From Ananas comosus (taxonomy: Eukaryota > Streptophyta > Magnoliopsida > Poales > Bromeliaceae), in NCBI RefSeq assembly GCF_001540865.1, contig NC_033631.1:8861283-8925282 (forward strand): a DNA stretch of 64,000 bases. The letters run 5' to 3'. The first letter of the stretch is position 1, and every line of letters begins with the position of its first letter. A model generated the notes under the pieces. It was not told where the DNA came from, did not search any database, and saw only the letters and a list, made by a program, of their open reading frames with translations. The position numbers were made by a program, and so were the translations under genes. Below are positions 11,400-23,500 of this stretch, piece after piece.

Positions 11400-12161
11400 T
11401 ACTGTGCATCATAGTCCAATCCAAACTTAAATTCTAACACAACGACCAAAAATATTCTTCAAGTAAAAATATATCATACTGAAAATTTCAGTGAAATAGT
11501 AATTTTTCTAACCGTACGTAGTGTGATATAATCAATTTTTTCTTAGGAGTTGTCGATTTCACTGATTAGTACTACAAAGATATCATATATTTTCTAGCTA
11601 TTTGAAATAATAAATTACTAACTAATTATGTCTTTTAGATTGGGAGGGTGTTGAGCCTGATATATTTTTACTAAAATGAATTACCGATGACTCTTATTAA
11701 GTATAAAAATGATAAAACCTACGTAACATGCTTAACTAAATAAAAAGTTATGATGATTTTATAATTTCATAGATATTTTTTTATAACTTTTCAACTTGAA
11801 TTATGTGGCAATAATTTGAAGAGAAAATGCTAATAAATTCCAATATGTTACAAACTATGAAATGAAGAGCCATTATTTAGAGAAAACACCATGTAACCTA
11901 CCTAGCTAGTAGGCTTCACTCTTGCTTCTGCATGTGACAAATTAAGCTAAAATAAACCCCCAATTAAGGGACATTACTTATGCATGAATGAATATTTTCT
12001 ACAAGCTTTTGGGCCCGCAACATTTGTTTTATTAAAGACATGGATGTTATTTTCCCCACCACAAAGAGAAGAAACATGCCAACAATACAACACATGTGAA
12101 ATAAATGCTTCTTTTTTTTTTTCCCTTTAGACAAGGAAAGAAAACTTGCTATTTATTTTAT
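11400..12161. other. Intergenic, nothing recognised
   Basis: AT-rich with short frames only. Confidence 0.5.
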
Positions 12162-12395
12162 GAGTCCGGCTGGGATACTATCGATAGCACCAAAAACTTT
12201 GTGCTACCAAGTTTAATATTTTCCATCGTTAGATTTAACTCTTTGATTATTTTCATCCACTAGATTTACTATTCAACCAATAACTCATTCAACATTAAGG
12301 GACTCATATCATCCTAACCGTACATTTTTTAATCCAAAAGCCGACAACCTAATAGCACCAATAACTTGGTGTTATTGGTAGTATTCCAGCTAACT
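12162..12395. mobile_element. MITE family B, copy 1
   Basis: It starts GAGTCCGGCTGGGATACTAT and ends in the imperfect inverse GTTATTGGTAGTATTCCAGC. The interior has CCATCGTTAGATTTAAC, TACTATTCAACCAATAACTC and CATCCTAACCGTACATTTTT, all shared with the copies at 14808, 15555, 15812, 26558 and 36581. Confidence 0.72.
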
Positions 12396-12409
12396 TCTTG
12401 TTTTATTCA

Positions 12410-12515
12410 TTTTTAAAAAAATGAATTTAGTTGAATATGTGAAACTCCTATGCTTCAAACTTGAGGCCTCGGGTATCAATCATCAAATCTTTTACTTCTT
12501 CCACTAGCGACGATT
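12410..12515 (-). mobile_element. SINE fragment, antisense
   Basis: The reverse complement matches the SINE head: a box-A-like CGCTAGTGGAAGAAGTAAAAG, GATTTGATGATTGATACCCG and a box-B-like AAGTTTGAAGC. It is truncated. Confidence 0.5.
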
Positions 12516-13260
12516 GATGAGAAATAAAAGTTTTGAAGGGGAGACTAGAGAGAGAGATTTAAAGGGCATTTGGCTGAAAAAATGTTTTTGGTATGTTTGG
12601 CTTTTAGATTTTTCCTTCTTTTTTTTTTTCAGATTTCACAGGATGTCGTGTTTCTATTCCTTAAATATTTTATTCGAAAAATAAACATATGAAAAAAAAT
12701 TATTTGCTATATATTATTTTTATTTAAAAAATAATTTTTCATATAAAACACCCCCTATTTCCCATTTTCCTAACCAAGGAATGTGTATCTGAAATACAAA
12801 GGTTAGAATGGTCCCTCTCAAGCTAGCACGCTTCTTCTCACCTAGAAGCCTCCTTGTCTCCACCAAATTATCAGTCGCCCCGCTAATTAATCCCTATCAG
12901 GTGCATAACACCAACTAATCTCTAAAATGGTTCGTCGCTCAGCGCGTGTCCTTATCTTCATATTGAAATCGATAATACGACACGTGGCGCGCGTATTTTA
13001 TCCTAATGAAATTGGAGATGTACAATGGAGTAAACATTTGATCCTCTCCTCTCAAGATCACAAACTCAACAAGCCATGTCTTGTGGGGCTAACATGCTGT
13101 ATCCTGCGGTTGGCTTAGTTGACAAGCCAAAGCACATGTTCACCCTAGCAATTTAAAAATTTAATATTATCTTCTTTTTTTTTGTGCTATAAGTAGAAAA
13201 AATTAATAAATAAATCTTGATTAGAATGCAATAAAAGAAGTAAGAACAACAGTTAAAACT
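12516..13260. other. Intergenic, nothing recognised
   Basis: A slightly GC-richer patch at 12900-13130 contains a 63-codon frame without recognisable motifs. I do not call it a gene. Confidence 0.45.
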
Positions 13261-13261
13261 T

Positions 13262-13834
13262 TTTTTTTTTTTGAGAATAGGTAGCACGCTACCTGCTTCA
13301 TTCATTGAATAGATGAATTTGGCTACAAAGGTGAGGCAGCGAGGGCCTCGAGGAAAAACAATATCAGCAGAGGTATATATATATATATATATAAACCCTA
13401 AACCCTTATTTTGATTGCTAAAATAGGGGCTGAAAACACTACTTTTATACTTGCCATCATAAGTTTTAATATAAAATGAGAAGAGATTAAAACCAGTTTT
13501 AAATTTTTTTGACCTTTGAAAATATAGAAATAGTACCTATTATCAAATTAGACTCAATAGGGCTACTAGAAAAGGTGCAATAAGTTTTTTTTTTTTCCCT
13601 TAATTCATTAAAACGTATATAATTTTGCTTTCTATATATAATAAAGGCTTCGATTCGCAACTTCTTTTTTGATGTTTTAAAGTATTTTGTATGTTAGTTA
13701 AATGTATGGTTGCTGTGTTAAAAATCTAAAGAGGTCTACCACCTATATATACACTCCAACAAAATATGTACATATCCTGAATGAATGAAGCGGGTAGCGT
13801 GCTACCTTATTCTCAAAAAAAAAAAAAAACAAAA
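13262..13834. repeat. Pair of LINE/SINE-type 3' tails facing each other
   Basis: The left end is poly-T followed by GAGAATAGGTAGCACGCTAC; the right end is its inverse, GTAGCGTGCTACCTTATTCTC then poly-A. The arms are about 48 bp. The left arm continues inward for about 60 bp (GCTACAAAGGTGAGGCAGCG) and may be a LINE 3' end in antisense. Between the arms the sequence is AT-rich, with a TA run at 13375-13392 next to AAACCCTAAACCC. Confidence 0.55.
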
Positions 13835-14807
13835 AAAAACAAAAGGTGTACATGATCTTACACCCCCTTATTAATTTAAGGGCCAAAAATTGATTTTTGT
13901 CTCGTAAATTTTTTTAAACAAAATATTAAAAATTTTAAAAGTTTCAAAACCCACTAAATAATAAGGTGTCGAATGTACATACTTGTTTTTTGAAGTGTAC
14001 ATGTAGCATTTCTCCAACCTAAAATGCTAAAAAAAGGTAGGTTATAGGAGTTGAGATAAATAGCTAGGATCAGAAGAGGAGAATAATTTCACCATTCTCA
14101 CCATTAAATGAGAAGGTTGGCTTCTTTGACGCCCACAATCTCAAAGGGATTCACATGATCACATCACCGTAGGTGGTGTGTTGTCACGGATAAAGTATTT
14201 TCTGTTGACTTCTTCTTTGCAATCACCCAAATTTCAAAGGAGAGTTCTATTGATATATAGTATAAATCCTTTTTAGTCACCTTTTCCCCGTACATAGATT
14301 ATATGCTACTGTGCTCTAGATAGCATAAATCTTTTTTCTGCAATCAATGTCATTTTCAATGGTCGGGTATCGACTTTCTGATCAACACCGTTAAATATAA
14401 TATAGAATATTTGAAATACTTTAGTAAATAAGTTTCATGATTTTTTTAATATTAATTATTTACTCAAGTATCAACAAAATAAACAGTCGTAATAAAAAAA
14501 AAAATTCTAAAATAAAAAATAAAACTTAATTTTGAATTCAATATCAGAATTTATAATCTTGATGTAAATAATAAGTATAATATTATGTTAAAAATTCAAA
14601 TTTAGTTTGCTCTAAACTAATAATTAACTCTAGTCGGCCATTGAAAACTATCAATTTTAAAACTTTGCGATCACTAGATAGATGAATAATTGCAAATAAT
14701 TTTAAAATTTTATTGTCAGATTGTTTGAATGCTTTAAATTATATATGTTTAATAGTATTGATCAACAACGAAGCTACATTGCCGAAAATATTTTGTTATA
14801 TATAAAT
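13835..14807. other. Intergenic, nothing recognised
   Basis: AT-rich, no gene-like frame. Confidence 0.5.
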
Positions 14808-15043
14808 AGAACTAGACTGGAATACTATCAAAACACCAAGCTATTGGTGCTATTAGTTTTATAACCCTTGGATTGAGAAATGTGAGGTTAGGGTGAAGTG
14901 GGCCTCTAGGGTTGAATGGATGGTTGGTTGAATAGTATAATCTAACGGGTAAAAATAATCAAAAGATTAAATCTAACGGTGGAAAATTCGATAACACCAA
15001 ACCCTTGGTGCTATATATCGATAGTATCCCAGCCGGACTCTAT
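14808..15043. mobile_element. MITE family B, copy 2 (opposite orientation)
   Basis: It is close to the reverse complement of the copy at 12162, ending GATAGTATCCCAGCCGGACTC. The interior shows ATTATACTATTCAACC when read in reverse. Confidence 0.72.
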
Positions 15044-15059
15044 ATATATATAGATAATA

Positions 15060-15335
15060 ATGAAGTTGGAATACTTTTGATAGCAAAAAAATACTATTTA
15101 TTATCGACTATTTAAGTCCTTGGATGCTTAGAATTTAGTAATAGTAGATGGAATAGTACTAATCCAAAGGGTGAAAAATTGATAGCAAACACTATTTATT
15201 TATTATCAATAATATTTCAGGTAATGTTTACATAGCTCTTGAATTAATACTATTCCACCTACCACCATTAAATTTTAGATATCCAAAATCCTAAAAATAG
15301 ATAGTAGATACTATTTCTTTACTATCAAAAGTATA
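15060..15335. mobile_element. Decayed MITE-like inverted repeats
   Basis: ACTTTTGATAGCAAAAAAAT and its inverse ATTTCTTTACTATCAAAAGT mark the two ends, with repeated ACTATTTATTATC motifs between. It may be two small nested elements. Confidence 0.4.
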
Positions 15336-15504
15336 TATAAAATTCATCTAGAATATTATTGATAAATAAAGCTATCTCTCTCTTATATATATATAATTCA
15401 TCTGAAATATTATTAATAGTAAATAAAAATATTTATTATCAACATTTTAGCCCTTAAATCAATAATAAAATTTATAAATGATTCAACTCTATCTTTCTCT
15501 CTCT

Positions 15505-15505
<1 letters not shown>

Positions 15506-15554
<49 letters not shown>
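15506..15554. repeat. (TA)n microsatellite
   Basis: About 24 TA units directly at the left edge of a MITE. Confidence 0.9.
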
Positions 15555-15558
<4 letters not shown>

Positions 15559-15775
15559 TCCGGCTATTATGCTATTAATAGCACGAAGCACTTGGTCCTA
15601 CCAAGTTTTCCATCGTTAGATCTACCCTTTCACCCGTTAAATCATACTATTGAACCAACCACCCACTCAACCCTAGGGCCCCCACATCATCCTAACCGTA
15701 CATCTTTTAATCCAATGGCCAAAAACTTAGTAGCACTGATGACTTGGTGCTATTAATAGCATAGTAGCCTAGTTC

Positions 15776-15777
<2 letters not shown>
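15555..15777. mobile_element. MITE family B, copy 3
   Basis: Starts AGAGTCCGGCTATTATGCTA and ends GCTATTAATAGCATAGTAGC. The interior is shared with the family (CCATCGTTAGATCTACC, CACTCAACCCTAGGGCC). The TA runs on both sides hide any target duplication. Confidence 0.74.
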
Positions 15778-15806
<29 letters not shown>

Positions 15807-15811
15807 GAATT

Positions 15812-16077
15812 GAGCTCCATATCCTTTAAAAAGCTACCAGTTATTGGTGCTTGTAGGATTTTTAGCCATTGGATTAAGAGATATACGGTTAGGATGCTTG
15901 TAGATTTTTAGCCATTGATTAAGAAATATACGGTTAGAATGATTTGGCCCCCTAGGGTTTGAGTGGGTGTTGGTTGAATCGTATAATCTAATGGTTGAAA
16001 ATGATCCGGAGAATAGATCTAACGGTAAAAAACTTACAAGCACCAAGTTCTTGTGCTTTTACAAGCACATAGCTGGA

Positions 16078-16080
<3 letters not shown>
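15812..16080. mobile_element. MITE family B, copy 4 (opposite orientation)
   Basis: Interior CCCCCTAGGGTTTGAGTGGG and GGTTGAATCGTATAATCTAA are the inverse of the family core. It ends ACATAGCTGGACTC. A 40-bp stretch (GTTAGGATGCTTGTAGATTT...) is repeated inside. Confidence 0.68.
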
Positions 16081-16123
<43 letters not shown>

Positions 16124-16193
16124 GTATAGAGAGAGAGAGACGAGAGGAGAGAGAGAGATCTATGGACGGGAGAGATGAGAAGAGAGATGAAGA
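16081..16193. repeat. (TA)n and (GA)n microsatellites
   Basis: TA run 16081-16124 and GA-rich tract 16129-16193 between two inverted-repeat elements. Confidence 0.85.
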
Positions 16194-16716
16194 GAGTTGA
16201 GTCTGAATACTATCGGTAGCAAACGGCTCCATGCCACCATTTGTTTTTTATGATGGAGCTCCAAATCGACGATCGGACCGTTGAAAATGATTTATACCAC
16301 TTGAAGTATCTAGAAATCAAATTTCATTGCTTTCGATATTGTTCCTTGTTCATCAAGTGGGCGTAAAAATGAACAGCTGAAAATGATATCCTTTAAAAGT
16401 GATGATAGAATTTTGTATCAAAGATCGAGTAGTTAGATCTTTTCTAATAGTTAAAGAATTTCTAACAAAAATTCAGTTGATTTGGATAACTTTACACCGT
16501 TAAACGAGAAAACGCCTCATATCGACCATTAATTACAATTTTGAAACCATTGATCATTAGGTCAATGAAGTCGAAATATTTGAAATTTGATTTCTAAATA
16601 CTTCAAGTGATATAAATCATGTTCAACGGTACCGATCGTCGATTTGAACTCCATCATCGAAAACAAATGGGTGCAACGAGCGGCCGTTTGCTACCGATAG
16701 CATTCCAACTCAACTC
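16194..16716. mobile_element. Foldback element (MULE-type family C), copy 1
   Basis: It has inverted arms of about 130 bp: left GAGTTGAGTCTGAATACTAT through AATCGACGATCGG, right CCGATCGTCGATTT through GCATTCCAACTCAACTC. At 523 bp it is slightly shorter than the 540-bp copies at 45389 and 57781. No target duplication is visible. Confidence 0.72.
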
Positions 16717-16726
16717 TATATATATA

Positions 16727-16762
<36 letters not shown>

Positions 16763-17154
16763 CTATTATATATATATATATATATAAAATTTTATTCTAC
16801 AAGTAAAACAATACCTATTTTAGAAAAAATATATATATAAAGGTTCTACTTGGATGCATTAATATCTTATTTGGTGAATCTTTTCAATCTACTCAAAGAG
16901 CATATATATTCAATAGTTGAAGTTTATTAAATGTTAGAATGGATATTACAAAGAGCAAATGTTTAGAATGGATATTACATTCAGCCTTCAAATTTTTTTA
17001 AACAATTGTGATAATAATGGCCTTGTAGTAAAATTTGTTGTCTTATTAAATTATAAATATCAAAATATTCGAAGGAACCAAAATTAAGCTCAATCATTTC
17101 TATTTTGTATAAAACAATTTCTATATATTAGATATCTTGTTCCGCCATTTAATT
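16717..17154. other. TA-rich spacer, nothing recognised
   Basis: Long TA-rich tract 16717-16785, then AT-rich spacer. Confidence 0.5.
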
Positions 17155-17995
17155 ATCAGGAGTGTAATTGGTTTGATTTGGTTCGATTTTTAGGCAAATC
17201 TCAAACAGAACACAATTTTTCAGTTTGAAAAAATTTACAACCGAACCGAACTAATTTATACTCCGAACATATCAAAACAAACTGAATTAACTCGATTTGC
17301 TTCGATTTTGTAGTTAATTTTTAGATTTTTTTATTTTTCTTATGAATTAATTTATAATATAAGATTGAAAATTAAATTATTATGAAATCACACATAAAAA
17401 ATTTAATTATAAATATAAAATTTTTAAAAAATGTCTGGATATATGATCAAAATTTGATCATAAATATAAAATTTTAGTAAATAGTTTAGATGAAATGTGT
17501 AAAAAATATTACCATCCGTTTTCGGTTCGGCTCGTTAAGAAATGTGTTCAAACCGAACCAAATCTAAACTCGAATTTTAGTCAATTTAAAAATCGATCAA
17601 AACCAAAAATCATATAAACCGAAACAAATAGTCTTATTTAGTTTGGTTCGGTTAGGTTTTCGGTTTTGGACCAGACCGTGTACATAATATCTTCAGACCG
17701 TGCAGAAACTGAGAAATCGTACCAGATTGAAAACCACCATATAACTGAACCAAAATAGTCTTATTTGATTTGGCTCGTTTTGTTGTTCGATTTGGGACCA
17801 AACCGTGTACACTCCTACCAATTACAAGGAGAAATCGGTTCGATTAAGAAATATCTTCAAACCGTACCGTGCAAAACTGAGAAATCGAACCAGATTGAAA
17901 ACCGCCATATAACCAAGCCAAAATAGTCTTATTTGATTTGGCTCGTTTTGACGTTCGATTTGGGACCAAACTGTGTACACCCCTACCAAGAATAC
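17155..17995. mobile_element. hAT-like element with tandem ~130-bp units
   Basis: Begins GAGTGTAATTGGTTTGATTT and ends at GTGTACACCCCTACC. A unit with GCAAAACTGAGAAATCGAAC, AAAATAGTCTTATTTGATTT, GGCTCGTTTTG and GGACCAAACTGTGTACAC is repeated from about 17600, the last two copies being about 85% alike by eye. Non-coding. Confidence 0.5.
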
Positions 17996-18131
17996 AGGAG
18001 GAAAAAGATATTATTGAGAAGAAAATAAATAATTTCCGTGCATGTGATGACAGACAAATGCGATTGGTTGGAATTATCTTGTTGGGTGTGTCTTCCAAGA
18101 CACTCTAAGATGACCTTGTATCTGAATTAAA

Positions 18132-18133
<2 letters not shown>

Positions 18134-18173
<40 letters not shown>
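18134..18173. repeat. (CT)n microsatellite
   Basis: About 20 CT units. Confidence 0.9.
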
Positions 18174-18175
<2 letters not shown>

Positions 18176-18302
18176 GCCAACCATCTCTCTCGGGGTGGTA
18201 GAACGTCTCTTACGAATCAGGTTGCCCCTCCCCTACTCAACCCATTTGCTCCATCCCCTTTGTTGTTTCTACTTATCATGCATTAACTTTTATATCGAGT
18301 AA

Positions 18303-18459
18303 CCGACCGTAACTATAGCAAGTGGTAAAAGATTTGGTGGTTGGTATCCGAAACCTAAGTTCGAATTCTAGTTGATTCACATTTTCAGCTAAGTTTATTT
18401 CTAAATGAAATAAACGAAACGGGTAGCCTGCTATCTATCTCTCAAAAAAAAAAAAAAAT
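18303..18459 (+). mobile_element. tRNA-type SINE, copy 2
   Basis: Box-A-like TATAGCAAGTGGTAAAAG, box-B-like AAGTTCGAATTCTAG, body TAAGTTTATTTCTAAATGAA, then AAACGGGTAGCCTGCTATC and a poly-A tail. It looks full-length. Confidence 0.75.
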
Positions 18460-18529
18460 CGCTTATATACAGTAGGAATATTGTATTCTTATAAGTACGT
18501 TTATTTTTTTATTTATAAATTATTTTTTA

Positions 18530-18830
18530 TTATAAAGTTTTTGAATCGACGATTCATGCCATTAAAATGATTTAAAATATTTAAACATTTTAGAAACTAA
18601 GTTTTATAATTTTTCAATACCATTTAACTTAATTATGATTAAAAGATCTCGAAATTGATAATTTTTTAACTACTGCTATGAAATATTTGTTGGTTTAATA
18701 GTGTAAAAGAATCAGAATATAATAAATTTTTAATAGAAGTTCTATTAACTATCTAGATATAGATTAATAATTTTGATTTTAAATTGAAAAAACTATTCTT
18801 GTTAGTGGTATGAATAGAACAAACTTAAAA
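18530..18830. mobile_element. Truncated foldback (family C) relative
   Basis: Contains TTTTTGAATCGACGATTCAT, ATTTAGAAACTAAGTTTTAT and AGTTCTATTAACTATCTAGA, matching the left half of the foldback elements. The right arm is absent. Confidence 0.4.
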
Positions 18831-19055
18831 AGAGTACAATGGCTTTCGTGCTAAAAATATAGTATCCTTATATATATATATATATATATGATTCCTCCTC
18901 ATAATTAATTTTCTCTTTGAACGTACCTTTGATTAGTTAGTAGCCTAGCACTATACGTATACGTACACAAGCTAACCAAACTTGAGGATCAAGCAACCGA
19001 GCACTATTTGGCAATTTATGTATCTTTCTCCACACTTTATACATGTATCTGTATC

Positions 19056-19062
19056 TATATAA
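19056..19062 (+). promoter_or_regulatory. Possible TATA box of the NAC gene
   Basis: TATATAA, about 500 bp upstream of the start, in a pyrimidine-rich promoter-like stretch followed by GA-rich leader repeats (19251-19290 and 19467-19492). Motif and position only. Confidence 0.3.
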
Positions 19063-19464
19063 CCTTGTATATATACATATTGTGTCTCTACTCTCTTTTT
19101 CTCTTCTCTTTTTGTATATACCTAGGTTGTGTTATGGGTTCCTGTTCCCATGCCCTTTTTCCTACATCTAATTAAACTTACTGGCTAGGGAATGGTAAGC
19201 AAAAGCTGGGAACAATTCTTTTCCTTCTAAAAGCCCAAGGAGAACTAAGAGAGAGAGAGAGAGAGGGAGAGAGAGGAGAGAGAGAGAGAGGGGGGTTCAT
19301 AGCTTTAACATAGAGAAGCTTCTTTCTTCTTTTCCTTTATTATTCTTTAATTCCTTTGCTTTGTTCTCCCTCTTCTTTGCTATGCTCTTTTCTTGGGCTA
19401 TGATCATTGTTGGCCTTATTATCTTTTGCTTGTGCTATAGAAGAGGAAAGAATATATAAGAGCT

Positions 19465-19495
<31 letters not shown>

Positions 19496-19500
19496 TGTGT

Positions 19501-19554
19501 ATGAAGGAGATATATGTGACATGCATGGTGCAAGTGGATATAGAAGATAGATGA
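19501..19554 (+). promoter_or_regulatory. Upstream ORF ending 1 nt before the NAC start
   Basis: ATG at 19501 opens 17 codons and the TGA occupies 19552-19554; the main ATG is at 19556. Termination that close to the start would favour reinitiation or block scanning. It matters only if the leader is transcribed from upstream of 19501. Confidence 0.35.
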
Positions 19555-19555
19555 C

Positions 19556-19677
19556 ATGGTGGATAAGAATATAGCTTCTTCCACGGCTCAAACAAGCAAA
19601 GAGATTCGTGTAAGCTTGATCAAGACATGCCCATCATGCGGTCATCGTGTCCAATATGAGGATCACCTGCAGGTTGT

Positions 19678-19731
<54 letters not shown>

Positions 19732-20484
19732 CATCTTCTTAGTTCTTACTCTTGCAGCTTTTTGTTTGGCTTGTTTTTATGAGCTATACGTACCCACTTG
19801 ATGCATGCTTCTATTTCAAAGTGGCAACTTGTGAGCCTTTTCCAATCTTCTGAATGGCTTTTAGTCACCAGTTGCTNGTGTTGTTATTAAGTTTTTTTTT
19901 AAAAAAAAAAAAGAAAATTAGATTTTTGATCTGTGTGTGATTGGATAAGTATTTGTTATTATTTTTGTTAATTCTGGCTAGCTATGATTAGTGCAATATT
20001 CAACCAGCTGATGCCAAAAAGTATCATCTTTTCCCCAAAAAAAAAGAAAGAATAAAAGAAAATTAAAGGAGCAAAAAAATTGAGTTCTTGAGTTTTGCTT
20101 TGTCAAATAAGCAAACACTCCGCTGTGTATCTATACACCCACACACTCCATTCTATAAAATTTAATTATCTTCAAAGTATTAAAACGAACAATATGTGAC
20201 ACCGCGCAACTATTGAACATTATTTATTAAAGCACCGTGCTGTAACAATTTAATTTGTTAGAACAATTGATAATTTCATAAGATATCAAAGCAGTGTTTT
20301 ATTTATTCTTCTCAATTTTCCCAAAACGAAAAAGAAATTTTATCACGAAACCGTAATTCATCATATACGCCGTGAACATATTAATTTGAAGCATAGGCTT
20401 AGCATTTCTCTTCTCAGAATCATTGCTGGGTGCATTTTCGCTCCGAATTTTAGTAGCTATACATGCATACATATATATACAAAG

Positions 20485-20548
<64 letters not shown>

Positions 20549-23500
20549 CTATGAGTGCATGTATACGCTTTTTCTGTTCATACACATGTGCGCAATAGAT
20601 TAGGAATTCAGAGAGCAAAGCATAACACGAACCGAAAACCAGTTCAGACTGCAGCGGGCCTGCCGGCCGGAGTGAAGTTCGACCCGACCGACCAGGAGCT
20701 TTTGGAGCACTTGGAGGCTAAGGCGAGGCCCGGGTCGCGAAAACTCCACCCTCTCATCGACGACTACATCCCGACGATCGAAGGCGACGACGGCATATGC
20801 TACACTCACCCCGAGAGGCTCCCCGGTAAGAATATTATTATTCCCGAATTTTAATAAAAACTTATCCTCAATTCGACCTGATCATAGCTTAAGATTTTTG
20901 GTTGGGCCCGATCGAGAGCTTTAACATAACCATTCTTTTTTATATTTGGGCAAAAATTTATTGAGAACGCTTTAATGATAAGATATACTTTGAAATGGCC
21001 CCTCAGTTTTACTTTTTTTTTTGTTAATAACTACTTTAATTTTCTTTGAAATTGAGTTCTTTTAGTCAAAGAAATTTTATTAAATTCCCTAATGATTTAA
21101 ATTATAAGATTTAATGACGAACTAAATTGTAAAGGACGGGATAAGTTCCGTCCCAATTCGATCCCACTTGTGTGTACTATTAAATTATATGAAATAATCG
21201 TTTGTCTGTAAGAGACGATTTGATTTATGAAATTTAGATTTTATTATTAAAATTATATAATCTTTCCAAAATTTATTTTTATGATAGAGTACATATTTAG
21301 GGTACTCAAGAATATATTATTTCTATATTTAGTACAAAAATTATCCAACTACAACTATATCAATAAATCACCACAATTCCCTTTTTTTATAAAGAATATT
21401 TTGCATATCATTTTAAATCAAATTAATTAAATGAAAACCATGAATATTTAAATATTTACAATCTATTTAAGTAACTCTAAATTTAGAAAATTCATATCTT
21501 TATTTCTCTCTCGTACTCAATTTAAATTTTGAGATAAAATATAAATTTTGCAAAATAATATTTTGTTTTTTAAAATTATTTTTTAAAAAAAAGAATTTTG
21601 AAAGGATGTGGGTTTTCAAATCCCACATTCTAAGGTATTATAAATTTTCGTAGAAATTTTAATCCATGCCTCATCAAACTTCTATGATAAAATTGACATA
21701 AATTTTAAATTCTGACCTCATGTTTGGACATTTTAAAAAATATGATGTGCGAAACAGGTTTTAAAAGTTTAAACTCTCAAAAAATAATATTTTTGTAGTG
21801 ACATTCATATACCTACCCGTGTTATCAAAAAAAAAAGGGGGAAAAAAGGTAAATTATAGAAAATTTTCTTATAAATATTTGATTTTTCACTTTTTTTTAA
21901 AATTTTTAAAAACTTATATTTTACCTCCTTAAAATTTCAAGTTATTGCAGTTAGCCCCTTTCCATCCATCTCTTATAATTTATACTGAAAATATCCTTTA
22001 AAATAATAAAAATATAATAAATTTTTTTTTATATAGAAAAAGTAAAAGTAATTTGATTATTTTATCCTCTCCCTTAATGTCATACCTTTCTAACACTATT
22101 TCTAAAGTTTTAAGAAGACAAAATATAGATCAGATAGAAAAAATAAAAAGACGAGTATTTATAAGAAAATTTTATGTAATTTAGTCAAAGATAATAAAGA
22201 AAAATATTTTCTTCTTTTTTTTTTTTCCTCTTGGTGATTTTGCGTGGCTCCTTAAGCTAACCAGTACATGCTTAATTAATTATTCGCCGTTCATCTCGTG
22301 TACTCCACGTTTGACGTTTATGCATGCATGATGCAATTAATCACGTGTGCAAGCCTCTAGCTTGAAGATTTGTGCTCGTGTGATACTGTGATGTGAATCG
22401 AAACAGTTCCTAAATTTGCTCAAATTAAAGTTTGATCAAATTCAATTAATAAATAGGAACCTAATTAATTACATGTATCGATTAATATTAAAATTAAGGC
22501 TTAATCATAAAACTTGTATTTTAATTAATCAGTGCCTCAAATAGTTTCGTGCATAAAAAATTTAAATGGTATTAATCTTACACTTTAGTTCTGTCTTAAA
22601 TAAACCCTTCTTTTAGAATTTTTCGTTAATTTTAATGGCTACATATTAAGATAGTATATCTTTAAGCTCATTTAAATTCTTTTAAGCACACCTTTAAGTA
22701 TCAAAATTTAAGAAATTATGAAAAAGTATTCGCATGAGAGAATTTAAGCTTTTCTAATATCAAATTATTGGACCTATTTGATGAAAGACTATAGTGTAGG
22801 GTTCGTATTATTAAATTTTTTATGCAGAAACACTACAACAGAATTAGGTTGTAGGGATACATATTTGGAACACTTTTGAGTAAGTGTCCTATTTATGCTA
22901 AAATTTAAAAAAACATTTACTAATGCCTAAAAATAAAGCCCAATCCAACCAAAAATAAAATATTACTCTACTCAACCCACCACACCCAGTCCATTTGGCC
23001 CGATTACAAACAGAAAAGAAAAGAAAAAAAATCAATTATCATCTTTTCTTCTCTCTTCACTCAATCTACTGAAATTCTAGACGAAGAGCCTTTCCTGTCG
23101 TCCTTCTCCGCCACCGCAGCCAACGAGATAGAATTTCGACAGTTGCTAAATGCTTAAATAAGTTTTGGTAAATTAGCAACACTCTTTTAGGTTATAGCGA
23201 CACTCTTTAACTGTCACTATATACCTAGCGACCCCACATATAGCAACACTTTTTAAAAGTGTCGGTAATTTTAGCTAGCAGCACTTTTTTGACATGTATC
23301 TACATTTAAAAGTGTCGCTATAGACCGTTTTTGTTGTAGTGAAAGATATTTTAATCAATCCAGCTGGATATTGTTTTATCAATTTATATCAAATCCAACA
23401 GCTTAAAATTAATTTGGCTGATTTTATTTTCTATTAGTACATATTAGTTTTATAGAAAATAAAACCTAAAAACTTGTACTACACTTAATTTTATCTAAAA

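Noticed and set aside
15478..15756. Frame ending in MTWC, resembling the start of SND2-type NACs
   Set aside because: It lies in a MITE next to a TA repeat, 3.8 kb before the NAC gene, and stops immediately; coincidence.
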